Shown here: in pieces, positions 43,748 through 51,955 of the stretch | Position numbering within the stretch: the stretch's first letter is position 1 | Layout of the letters: each line of letters begins with the position of its first letter | DNA from: CBDCFL01 sp965216135 | Lineage (GTDB): Bacteria > Pseudomonadota > Alphaproteobacteria > Rhodobacterales > Rhodobacteraceae | Direction of reading: 5' to 3' | DNA: 64,000 bases | Assembly: GCA_965216135.1 (NCBI GenBank) | Contig: CBDCFL010000020.1 | Coordinates: 62,001 to 126,000, forward strand | The notes under the pieces: model-generated | Databases searched by the model: none | Seen by the model: only the letters and a program-made list of their open reading frames with translations | What the model was told of the DNA's origin: nothing | Position numbers and translations under genes: made by a program

Positions 43748-44465
43748 TAATTGGACGCCCCCAGGGCGGCGACAAATATCTGCGCTGTGCGCACCTCGCC
43801 GGTCTTGGGGCAAATGACATCCACGGTCTGGCCCGCGTAATCGACAAACAGGCGTTCACCGGCGGGATGACGTTGGCGCATCACCGGCGACAGCTTGCCT
43901 TCCCAGCTGGTGTAGAGCTCGCAGTACCGGCTGTAGCCATACCCATCCGGGTGAACCCCGCGATACTCCTCCCACAGCAGAGAGAGCGTTACACCCTTGC
44001 GCCGCAACTCGGCATGTACATAGGCCCAATCAGGTTGAGGAACAGCACGACGTGCCTCACCGCGGGAATAGGGAAACAGACGGCGCTCAAGCTCCGCATC
44101 CGACAGATCGGCTGGCAGCGGCCAGCGCAGCCCCTCGACATCAGCGCGGCGGAAATACTCCGATATCGTCACGCGGCCAACAGCCAGGCTCTGCGCCACC
44201 TGACGTCCTGAAAATCCATCCGCACGAAGCCGAAGGGCTTCCCGTATCTTCCGCATCGGCAATCTCTTCATAAAGGCCCTCTCCCGTCCAAAAGAACGGA
44301 ACAGTAGCCCTGCTACAGATCGCCTCGCAGCAGCTTAAACCAAGTGAATTTGGGGGTGGCCGGATAGCCCGGAATCCCCGGCCGGATCAAATCGGAATGG
44401 GTGGCCGGATGCCATCGGTACGGGTGGCCGGATCGCCCCGGAATACGCATACCCCGGAATGCGCA

Positions 44466-44819
44466 CGCAGGAGCCATCCAACCCATCTGCATAGCGGCCG
44501 TTCGTCACTTGGTGGATTAATAGGTCCTGACCCTAGATGCGCTTCATCCCTTTGTGTTCTTCAATTTGTTTGAGTTCGGTGGGGTCATGTGGACACTCGT
44601 AGGCATGACCACACCCCTGCCGGCGAGTTGGAGTTGATCCAGAACAACGGCGAAACCGTCCGATGTGCGCTCATTCTCATGAGAGAATGGAGGGAGAAAC
44701 TGGCAATATATCTGTAAACAGACGCGCCGGCCTGACGAGGGGGAATCAGCGCGCGTGCTTGCTATGTGCTTGCTAAGGTAATTTCAACGTGTCGAGCTAG
44801 GTATCTAACCTATTGAAAG
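44466..44819. other. Gene-free right edge of the island
   Basis: No gene or recognisable element end is seen between the second IS21-like end (44465) and tRNA-Arg. The sequence is less GC-rich than the core and contains no long open frame. Confidence 0.5.
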
Positions 44820-44893
<74 letters not shown>

Positions 44894-45252
44894 AGCGTGC
44901 GCGGGGGTATAGCCGCTCGCCATTGCCCTCGCAATCTTGAATCCTTTTGTATCAACGCGACGATGCTTGTCTGGCGCATTTCGAAAAAGCACGTCACGCA
45001 ACCGAGGGCAGCGCCCGATCGCGGGTGGGTGCCGCGACAGTTGAGGTCTGCGCTTTATCGGGCCGCCACATCTTCCGTTTGTTCGGGTGTGCAGGTGGTG
45101 GAGGGGTGCCCGCCCCGTCGCACCGGAGGTGCGCCACTAAACATTGGCATGCCTCCGGCATGACAGGGCGGTCGGGCGCTGCCCGGCGGCACTTCGTGCC
45201 TTGTTGCCGGGCGAGAACGTAAGTTCCGGTTATGAGGCCTGACCCCAGCCAG
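44894..45252. other. Intergenic region between sufS and tRNA-Arg
   Basis: No gene seen. GC-rich imperfect palindromes (for example CGCACCGGAGGTGCG near 45119) probably include the transcription end of the suf operon, whose last gene stops at 45253. Confidence 0.45.
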
Positions 45253-46482
45253 TCACCCAAACATCCGGTGGCACACTTCAAGCGCCTCGATCAGTGTGTC
45301 GACCTCCTGGCGGGTGTTATACAGCCCGAATGAGGCGCGGCAGGTCGCGGTCAGGCCAAACCGCTGCATCAAAGGTTGCGCGCAATGATGCCCGGCGCGC
45401 ACGGCGACGCCTTTCTTGTCCAGCACGGTTGAAATGTCATGCGCATGCGCAGCACCTTCCAGTGTGAAGGAAAAGATCGCGCCTTTGTCCGGTGCCTGCC
45501 CCTGCACCGTCAGCCAGTTAAGCGCGCTCAGGCGTTCGCTGGCATAGGCGGCAATATCGGCCTCGTGGGCAGCAATATCGGCCATTCCGAGCGCGTTGAT
45601 GTAATCGAGTGCGGCCCCAAGCCCGATGATCTGCACGATCGGCGGTGTCCCGGCCTCAAATTTCATCGGCGGATCGTTGTAAGTCACGTGCGTTTGGGTG
45701 ACTTCCCTGATCATGTCGCCGCCACCCTTGAACGGGCGCATCTCGGCTTGGCGATCGGCGCGGATATAGAGCGCGCCGGAACCGGACGGGCCGTAGAGTT
45801 TGTGCCCGGTGATCGCATAGAAATCGCAGCCAAGCGCCTGCACATCCACGGGCATATGCACCGCCGCCTGCGAGCCGTCGACCAGCACAGCAATGCCCCT
45901 ATCGCGCGCTGCGGCGCAGATTGTGGCCACATCCACTTTGGTGCCCAATACGTTGGACAGATGGGTGATCGCGATGAGCCTGGTCCTGGGCCCGATGGCG
46001 TCGATCACGTCGGCCGGATCAAGGGCGCCGGTATCGTCGATATCCACCCATTTCAACACCACGCCGATCTGCTCGCGCAGAAAATGCCAGGGGACGATGT
46101 TGGCGTGGTGCTCCATAACGGAGAGCAGGATCTCATCACCGGCGCGCAAATGCGCCATCGCCCAGCCGTAAGCGGCCAGATTGATGCCCTCGGTGGTGCC
46201 CGTGGTCAGCACTATTTCGTGCGGGTCGCCAGCGTTCAGGAATTTCGCCACCTTGGTGCGCACCGCCTCGAAATTTTCGGTGGCCAGGTTTGACAAAAAA
46301 TGCAGGCCGCGATGGACGTTTGAGTATTCGCTTGAATAGGCCCGCGTCACCGCGTCGATCACCATCTGCGGCTTTTGCGCCGATGCGCCATTGTCGAGAT
46401 AGGTCAGCGGCTGGCCATTGACCTGTCTGGAAAGGATCGGAAAATCGCGCCGTACGGCCTGAACATCATAGGCCACGGTCAC
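45253..46482 (-). CDS. sufS: Cysteine desulfurase SufS
   Basis: 409 residues. PLP enzyme taking sulfur from cysteine for Fe-S cluster assembly by SufBCD. PLP lysine in AITGHKLYGPSGSGALYIR (about 230), the N-terminal TYLDNGASAQKP and the persulfide cysteine in RAGHHCAQPLMQRFG (about 370). Group II (SufS) by this RxGHHCA motif. It is the last gene of the suf operon and overlaps the upstream YIP1-like gene by 4 bp. Confidence 0.96.
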   Translation of the reverse strand: MTVAYDVQAVRRDFPILSRQVNGQPLTYLDNGASAQKPQMVIDAVTRAYSSEYSNVHRGLHFLSNLATENFEAVRTKVAKFLNAGDPHEIVLTTGTTEGINLAAYGWAMAHLRAGDEILLSVMEHHANIVPWHFLREQIGVVLKWVDIDDTGALDPADVIDAIGPRTRLIAITHLSNVLGTKVDVATICAAARDRGIAVLVDGSQAAVHMPVDVQALGCDFYAITGHKLYGPSGSGALYIRADRQAEMRPFKGGGDMIREVTQTHVTYNDPPMKFEAGTPPIVQIIGLGAALDYINALGMADIAAHEADIAAYASERLSALNWLTVQGQAPDKGAIFSFTLEGAAHAHDISTVLDKKGVAVRAGHHCAQPLMQRFGLTATCRASFGLYNTRQEVDTLIEALEVCHRMFG

Positions 46483-47069
46483 GCCCCAACCGTCAACTCA
46501 ACGCCCAACACACCGAGCACGATTGAAAACGTGATCGCAAAGCCAAGCATGGTCAACAGAATTCCCAGAAAAACCAAACCCAAGGAGCGGAAACCGTGCA
46601 GCTCGGACACGAAATGGACCAGCAGCCAGAAGGTCAGAAAAAATGCAACGATGCCAATCAGATCCGCCAGAACTGGTATCACCAAAAGCAGGGCAATCTG
46701 CAGGCATTGTAAGGCAAAGAGCGTAAACTGCAGCCAGGCCATCAATAGGATTGCGCCGTCCAGATCGCCCTGGCCACCCACGAACCGGCCAACCCCCGCC
46801 ATCGCGTAGGCCCCGCCAACCACGACGACCATTTGCGCCATGCCCAGGCCGATCGCAGTGCCGACCTCTTGGCCCATGATGGTCATGGTTCCTGCGGTGG
46901 TGCCGAATAATTGCACAAGCAGGATCAGCGCCACCGATAAAACCACGATCAGGGCGAGCGCTTCCCAACGCGCACGGCGCGGCCAGTCCAGCGCCAGAAC
47001 GCTGCGCGCGCCCGATCTGGGATCGCGAAGGGTCAGGATAACCCGGGCTATCAGGTCTGCAATGGTCAC
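46479..47069 (-). CDS. YIP1-family-like membrane protein
   Basis: 196 residues from a GTG whose GTGA overlaps the stop of the gene upstream. About five membrane segments (ALALIVVLSVALILLVQLF; LGMAQMVVVVGGAYAMAGV; AILLMAWLQFTLFALQCL; LADLIGIVAFFLTFWLLV; LVFLGILLTMLGFAITF). This fits the YIP1 domain family. Its place inside suf operons is common in related bacteria; role unknown. Confidence 0.75.
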   Translation of the reverse strand: MTIADLIARVILTLRDPRSGARSVLALDWPRRARWEALALIVVLSVALILLVQLFGTTAGTMTIMGQEVGTAIGLGMAQMVVVVGGAYAMAGVGRFVGGQGDLDGAILLMAWLQFTLFALQCLQIALLLVIPVLADLIGIVAFFLTFWLLVHFVSELHGFRSLGLVFLGILLTMLGFAITFSIVLGVLGVELTVGA

Positions 47070-47563
47070 GAACGCACCGGCCCTTTTTCGGCTTCGACCA
47101 TCCCAGCAAGCCAGATTGCGAAAAACAAAGCAAGCGCAATCAGGCTGATAGCTTGCACGCCGAGATGCGCTGCCCCGAAGAAGCCGTAGACCAGACCGGT
47201 GATCAGCCAGGCCGGGCTGGCCGCCAAGAGCGCCCAGAATAGCGCCAGGCGTGCCCCATACCAATTGCCCGCACCGCCGAATAGTCTGGCTGCCAGATGG
47301 CTGACACCGGCAATCGCGTAAAAGACCAGAGGCACGATAAACAGCCAAGCCAATATGGCCCCGCCAATCTGCGCACCAAAGGGGGTGCCGGTTTCCAATG
47401 TGTCGGCCCTGACAATTCTCGGCACTTGCGACAGAAAAACAAATCCGCAGCCCAGTATCAAAAACCCAAAGGCGCGGTCTTCGCGCGGTCCGGCGTCCAG
47501 CAGGCGGCGAATGACCCGGCGCGGCCTGAGCCAGCTGGCAAGTATGTCGCCCGCGACGCTCAT
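47066..47563 (-). CDS. YIP1-family-like membrane protein
   Basis: 165 residues with about four membrane segments (AFGFLILGCGFVFLSQV; IGGAILAWLFIVPLVFYAIAG; LALFWALLAASPAWLITGLV; AISLIALALFFAIWLAG). It is a shorter relative of the next protein in the operon. It starts 2 bp after the sufD stop, so it is co-transcribed. Function unknown. Confidence 0.75.
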   Translation of the reverse strand: MSVAGDILASWLRPRRVIRRLLDAGPREDRAFGFLILGCGFVFLSQVPRIVRADTLETGTPFGAQIGGAILAWLFIVPLVFYAIAGVSHLAARLFGGAGNWYGARLALFWALLAASPAWLITGLVYGFFGAAHLGVQAISLIALALFFAIWLAGMVEAEKGPVRS

Positions 47564-47565
47564 CG

Positions 47566-48852
47566 TTAAGCGCGGTGCCGCTGCAGCCAGCCGCGCAGGC
47601 GCGACAGAATGTCATCGGCGATCACGCTATCGGCGATCTCGTCAATGGCTTCGGCCAGAAACGCCAGAACCAGCAGATCCTGCGCCTCATGGCGCGCCAG
47701 CCCGCGTGAGCGCAGGTAAAACAACGCGTTTTCGTCAATCGCGCCTGAGGTCGAGCCGTGCGAACAGGCCACATCATCGGCGTAAATCTCAAGCTCGGGC
47801 TTGGCCAGAAACTGACTGTCTTCATCGAGTAACAATGCTTGAGAGATCTGATAGCCATCGGTTTTCTGGGCTGTGGGTTTGACCAGAATTTTACCCTGAA
47901 ACACCCCGGTCGCGCCATTGCGCAGGACTTTCTTGAACACCTGCCGGCTCTCGCAGGCGACCGCCTCATGGGTAATGAAAATGGTGTCGTCGTGGTGAAA
48001 GTCACGGTCGCCCATGGCCGCGCCGGCAATATGGGCAACCGCCTGATCTCCGACAATATCGACGACCACTTCGTTGCGCGTCAGGGCGCCGTTGGCGGTG
48101 ATGGTGAAACTTTTGACCAGCGCGTCTGCGCCGAGGCGCGCGAACATATGGGTGATCGCGCGCCGCTCATGGTCGCGGCCCTGGGCGCGGATATGATGAA
48201 ACTTGCCGCCGTCGGCGACCTCGACTTCAAGCACAGAATTGAACCGCGCGGCGGCTGGTCCGTTTTCCAATAGCGTGATCTCGGCCCCTGGTTCGACCTT
48301 GATCAGATGATGCAAAATGGCGTCAGACGTCGGGTTTTTGCGCAGATAAATCAGCGATATGGGTTTGGGCGCGCGTCCGGTGACGCGGATCAGCGCGCCG
48401 TCAGTTGCATAAGCGGTATTGAGCGCGGCCAGCGACCGGGCCACGGGCTGTTGCCCGCGGGCTTCCAGCTTGCCGTAAAGCTCGCGACCCCAGTGAATGT
48501 CGCGATCATTGGTTGCGGCCAACCGATCGACCTCGACCCCGGCCATTTCCAGATCATCTGACTGTGCCGCATCGAATACGCCATCGACGAACACCAGCTT
48601 CAGCCTGTCAATTCCTGAAAATATCGGCGTTTCGTCAGGATCGAAAACTTCGGCGGGTTGCGCAACTGGCTGGGTCAGCGGCCCCGGGTTGGTAAATTTC
48701 CAGTATTCGTCGCGGCGGTGCGGCAAGGCCATGCCTTGCAGCCGCGCCACAGCATCACGGCGCGCGGCGGCGCTCCACCCGCCTGACCAAACCGCCCCCA
48801 GGACGTGCAGGCGCGCCGTCAGATCGTCGGTTTTTTGATCCGCCAGCGCCAT
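47566..48852 (-). CDS. sufD: Fe-S cluster assembly scaffold subunit SufD
   Basis: 428 residues. The C-terminal beta-helix core is clear: GDRDFHHDDTIFITHEAVAC, GVFQGKILVKPTAQKTDGYQ, DDVACSHGSTSGAIDENALF and YLRSRGLARHEAQDLLVLAFL, with the conserved CSHG. It partners SufB and SufC. Its start overlaps the sufC stop by 1 bp. Confidence 0.96.
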   Translation of the reverse strand: MALADQKTDDLTARLHVLGAVWSGGWSAAARRDAVARLQGMALPHRRDEYWKFTNPGPLTQPVAQPAEVFDPDETPIFSGIDRLKLVFVDGVFDAAQSDDLEMAGVEVDRLAATNDRDIHWGRELYGKLEARGQQPVARSLAALNTAYATDGALIRVTGRAPKPISLIYLRKNPTSDAILHHLIKVEPGAEITLLENGPAAARFNSVLEVEVADGGKFHHIRAQGRDHERRAITHMFARLGADALVKSFTITANGALTRNEVVVDIVGDQAVAHIAGAAMGDRDFHHDDTIFITHEAVACESRQVFKKVLRNGATGVFQGKILVKPTAQKTDGYQISQALLLDEDSQFLAKPELEIYADDVACSHGSTSGAIDENALFYLRSRGLARHEAQDLLVLAFLAEAIDEIADSVIADDILSRLRGWLQRHRA

Positions 48853-49607
48853 CAGCCGACCTCGGCCAACAAATCGCCATAGCCGTTGGTTTCAACCTCG
48901 ATCGCCAGTTCCGGACCACCGGTGCGCACGATCCGCCCGTCGGCCATGATATGCACGACATCGGGGCGGATATGATCGAGCAATCGCTGATAATGAGTGA
49001 TCACCAGAAAGGCGCGACCGGCGTCGCGCAGCGCGTTGACGCCACCGGCCACCAGCTTCATCGCATCCACATCCAGACCGCTGTCGGTTTCATCCAGAAT
49101 GCACATTTTCGGTTCAAGAACAGCCATTTGCAGAATTTCGTTGCGCTTCTTTTCGCCGCCGGAAAATCCGACATTCACCGGACGTTTCAGCATTTCGGCG
49201 TCGATATTCAGCGCCTTGGCTTTCTCGCGCACGATTCTTAGGAAATCGGCGGCTGACAGAGCGTCCTCGCCGCGCGCCGCGCGTTGGGCGTTCACTGCGG
49301 TTCTCAGGAACGTCATGTTGCCGACGCCGGGAATTTCGACGGGATATTGAAAGGCCAGAAACAGGCCCGCAGCGGCGCGCTCTTCGGGGTCCATGTCCAA
49401 CAGGTTCGCGCCGTTCAGTTTTGCGCCGCCTTCGGTCACGGTATACCCATCCCGGCCCGACAAAACGTAGGACAGCGTCGATTTGCCCGATCCATTGGGG
49501 CCCATGATGGCATGGACAGCGCCCGCCGGGACGTCGAGGTCAACGCCTTTCAGGATCGGCTTTTGATCTTCTTCAAGTTCGACGTGTAAATTGTTGATCG
49601 TCAGCAT
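48852..49607 (-). CDS. sufC: Fe-S assembly ATPase SufC
   Basis: 251 residues. ABC-type ATPase: Walker A IMGPNGSGKSTLSYVLSG, signature VGFSGGEKKRNEILQ, Walker B PKMCILDETDSGLDVDAMK and the H-loop VITHYQRLL. It drives conformational change in SufBC2D. Confidence 0.97.
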   Translation of the reverse strand: MLTINNLHVELEEDQKPILKGVDLDVPAGAVHAIMGPNGSGKSTLSYVLSGRDGYTVTEGGAKLNGANLLDMDPEERAAAGLFLAFQYPVEIPGVGNMTFLRTAVNAQRAARGEDALSAADFLRIVREKAKALNIDAEMLKRPVNVGFSGGEKKRNEILQMAVLEPKMCILDETDSGLDVDAMKLVAGGVNALRDAGRAFLVITHYQRLLDHIRPDVVHIMADGRIVRTGGPELAIEVETNGYGDLLAEVG

Positions 49608-49795
49608 TTTTCTCTTTCAATAATGCAAGGGCGTATGCCCGCGGGCCGCAAGTAGCCGCGCCCAGGAATGGTGCGTATAAGACTAGGAAACAGGTTTGGC
49701 CAGACCGCACCAATGGGCGGGCTTTGACGTTGGGAAGGGTGATACCGACCGGCGAGCGCCGGTGGTGCACTGACCCCGGAGGTGCGGGTCAGGCG

Positions 49796-50299
49796 TTAGG
49801 GGAATAACATCCGTTGTCGGGCCAGATGCTGTTCGACATAATCCGCCGAGTAGAGCGTCGCATATATCTGAGGCGCGCTGCCGACGCTCAGCGAATGGCC
49901 GCCCATCATCGCGAACAGACCGATTGCGCCCACCAAAACCGGGCCAAGCCCCTTCAGGCGGCACATTTTTATCAGCACGAACAGCGCGACCGCCGCGATC
50001 ATCACGTCGCCAAGCATGGCTGCCATCATCTCGGCCGTCGCCCCAAATTGTCCGGCCGGCAATAACCCGTCCTCTGCGAGTACGTGAAACTGCACCAGAC
50101 TGCCAAGCAGGAAGGCCAGCGCCCCAAGGATAAACGCTACAATTGTTGCAAATAGTCCGAAATGTGGCCGCTGTCTTGCCGGATCGACCCCCGCGCCCGC
50201 CGGACCAATATAGATCTGGCGCATCGTATTCGCGCCGCCCTTCTGAATGCGTTTCAGCCTGCCATCGAACTGGTTGCGTTGATTTTCTGCAGTGGGCAT
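49796..50299 (-). CDS. Small membrane protein in the suf operon
   Basis: 167 residues. Three probable membrane segments (FGLFATIVAFILGALAFLLG; AAMLGDVMIAAVALFVLIK; LGPVLVGAIGLFAMMGGHSL) after a soluble N-terminal 45 residues. An internal start at MRQIYIGPAGAG is possible. Family not recognised. It lies 188 bp before sufC, with no opposing gene between. Confidence 0.65.
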   Translation of the reverse strand: MPTAENQRNQFDGRLKRIQKGGANTMRQIYIGPAGAGVDPARQRPHFGLFATIVAFILGALAFLLGSLVQFHVLAEDGLLPAGQFGATAEMMAAMLGDVMIAAVALFVLIKMCRLKGLGPVLVGAIGLFAMMGGHSLSVGSAPQIYATLYSADYVEQHLARQRMLFP

Positions 50300-50466
50300 G
50301 ATCCGTTATCCGCTTGTTGCGCAGTTGAGGAACATACACGCGATGGCGGCAAGAATTAGGCACAGATAAGCAATTTCTTTGCCAAATTGGGCAATCACGC
50401 GCCTGCCGGGCGCCCCGCCCGGTCGCGCGGTGATTATGTGGGGGCATGGACATCTGCTGCGCCCGC

Positions 50467-50781
50467 CTAACCCACCACGACCGTAGTGCCGGACGCCGAC
50501 ACCATCAACATCGTGTTGCCGACCACCTCATAATCGAGATCAACGCCGACCTCCGCATTTGCGCCCAGCTCTTCGGCGCGGTCCTGTAGTTCGCTCAATG
50601 CAGTATCGCGGGCGTCCTGCAACTTGCTTTCATAGGCACCGGACCGCCCGCCGACGATGTCGGTGACCTGCGCGAAAATATCGCGAAAGATATTGGCCCC
50701 CATGATCGCCTCACCCACGACAATGCCGCGATAATCGGTGATCTTCTGGCCTTCGATGGCCGGGGTGGTGGTGATGATCAT
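50467..50781 (-). CDS. YbjQ/UPF0145 family protein
   Basis: 104 residues: MIITTTPAIEGQKITDYRGI, VVGEAIMGANIFRDIFAQVT, SGAYESKLQDARDTALSELQ and the final MLMVSASGTTVVV. This is the full pattern of the pentameric YbjQ fold, with unproven function in metal or redox stress. It overlaps the next gene by 4 bp. Confidence 0.92.
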   Translation of the reverse strand: MIITTTPAIEGQKITDYRGIVVGEAIMGANIFRDIFAQVTDIVGGRSGAYESKLQDARDTALSELQDRAEELGANAEVGVDLDYEVVGNTMLMVSASGTTVVVG

Positions 50782-50954
50782 TTCTTGCGCCCGCCGATCC
50801 GCAGCGCAAAGCCAAAGCAGACGGCCGCAAAGAGCCCCATGGCGAGCCCGAACAGCAGATTGGGCCAGAAACTGCCGCCCATTCCGGTTATCCCGCCGAC
50901 GAAAATGACCACCGCTCCGGTGATCACGCCGTAAATCATTGATTGCCGCGTCAT
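50778..50954 (-). CDS. Small two-helix membrane protein
   Basis: 58 residues from MTRQSMIYGV (a start 7 codons upstream also exists). Two hydrophobic helices (VITGAVVIFVGGITGMG; LLFGLAMGLFAAVCFGFAL) and a positive C-terminus GGRKK. Coupled to the YbjQ gene. Family not recognised. Confidence 0.6.
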   Translation of the reverse strand: MTRQSMIYGVITGAVVIFVGGITGMGGSFWPNLLFGLAMGLFAAVCFGFALRIGGRKK

Positions 50955-51064
50955 GCCCCTACCCCACGCTCCCAACCAACGGAATTACCACAAATTGCCG
51001 CACCTGGCCGGACAATATATTTGGCGTTTGCTCGACTAAGAACTCGATCCACATTCGCCCCCTA

Positions 51065-51955
51065 TCAATTCGCAGCGATAACCGCATCTGGCAGCAGTGC
51101 TCCATATTCTTTGGTGGTTCCATTGCGAACCGCGCCACGGGCCGTCAGTACATCGAGGCACATGGCAACAAGATCGAAACTCTGAAAAATGGCGTCTGCA
51201 GCCAACGCCAAGTGTTTGAATTGCTCGCTGGTTATGTTGTCGGGGTCTTCCAAATTGCGGATATAAACTGCATCGCCATCCAGCAACTGACTGGCCGAGG
51301 CGCGTTTTCTCAAGATTGGCTGCAAACTGGACGGCAGCGTAACCGATTTGGCAAACAAAATTCGGTGCAGCACAAACCCCTGTGCATGCAGTAACTGGTC
51401 AAGTTCGGCCCACAATGGTTCGCCGCTGTACATCCGGTAGAATCGTACTTCGGTGATGACGGCAACAGCATTTGCCAATTTCTCGGCGCCATGCCGAAGC
51501 ACATCGCATTCGCCGCCCTGCAAATCCATTTTCAAAACGTCAATTGGCGGCAGATCCTCGATGTCATCAAGCGCAACCAAAGTCAGCTCACGTTCGGGGA
51601 TGGACTTTCGCAGCCAGTTTGATTTTCCCAAATACGCTGCCGAACCCGGAGAAATCGGAAATGTCGATGAAATTGATCCAATCGGGTGCTCGTAGAATGT
51701 TGCGGGGCCCGGCGCTCCGACCGCCGAATTGAAATAGGTTACGCCTTCGCCCTGCATATCCCGCAGCCTGTCAAAGGCCGCCAGCCCCGGTTCAAATCCC
51801 CATAGCCGGGCTGCGCCAATATCAAGAAGGCGTTGATAAGCAGGCACAGACGCGGGGTTTGCACCGACATCAGCGATGTTCGTTAGATGGTCGCAACTCA
51901 GCCGATCGCGTAAGAATCGCGCGCGTTTGGCCGCACGGCGCTTATACAGCTTCAC
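51065..51955 (-). CDS. FkbM-type SAM methyltransferase inside the suf operon
   Basis: 296 residues from a GTG overlapping the sufB stop (GTGA). Motif I is NIADVGANPASVPAYQRLL, followed by WGFEPGLAAFDRL (acidic loop), a strand FNSAVGAPGPATFYEHP and the FkbM-typical VLKMDLQGGECDVLRHGAEK. Relatives methylate sugars or lipids. Nothing links it to Fe-S assembly except position. The C-terminal 80 residues are helical and unassigned. Confidence 0.82.
   Translation of the reverse strand: MKLYKRRAAKRARFLRDRLSCDHLTNIADVGANPASVPAYQRLLDIGAARLWGFEPGLAAFDRLRDMQGEGVTYFNSAVGAPGPATFYEHPIGSISSTFPISPGSAAYLGKSNWLRKSIPERELTLVALDDIEDLPPIDVLKMDLQGGECDVLRHGAEKLANAVAVITEVRFYRMYSGEPLWAELDQLLHAQGFVLHRILFAKSVTLPSSLQPILRKRASASQLLDGDAVYIRNLEDPDNITSEQFKHLALAADAIFQSFDLVAMCLDVLTARGAVRNGTTKEYGALLPDAVIAAN

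Larger units (their letters stand above)
41579..44271 (-). pseudogene. istA: IS21 transposase IstA, split by IS630
   Basis: The N-terminal half (44271-43751) has MRKIREALRLRADGFSGRQV (HTH), YVHAELRRKGVTLSLLWEEY and RLFVDYAGQTVDVICPKTGE (first Asp), ending VAALGASNY. The rest (42587-41579) continues TYVEASWTQSLSDWTSSHV, VSDNLKAGVTKACFYDP (second Asp) and KDKAKVEAAVLLAERW (Glu). Deleting the IS630 copy and one TAA restores the frame. No other defect is seen. Confidence 0.9.
40664..44449 (-). mobile_element. IS21-family element 2, itself interrupted by IS630
   Basis: TG...CA ends TGCGTATTCCGGGG (40664) and CCCCGGAATACGCA (ending 44449). Several copies of a GTGGCCGGAT/ATCCGGCCAC motif lie at each end (IstA sites). 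No flanking duplication was found; a further IS21-like end (CCCCGGAATGCGCA, ending 44465) follows directly, so the right flank is itself an IS relic. It carries istB and an istA split by an IS630 element. Confidence 0.85.
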
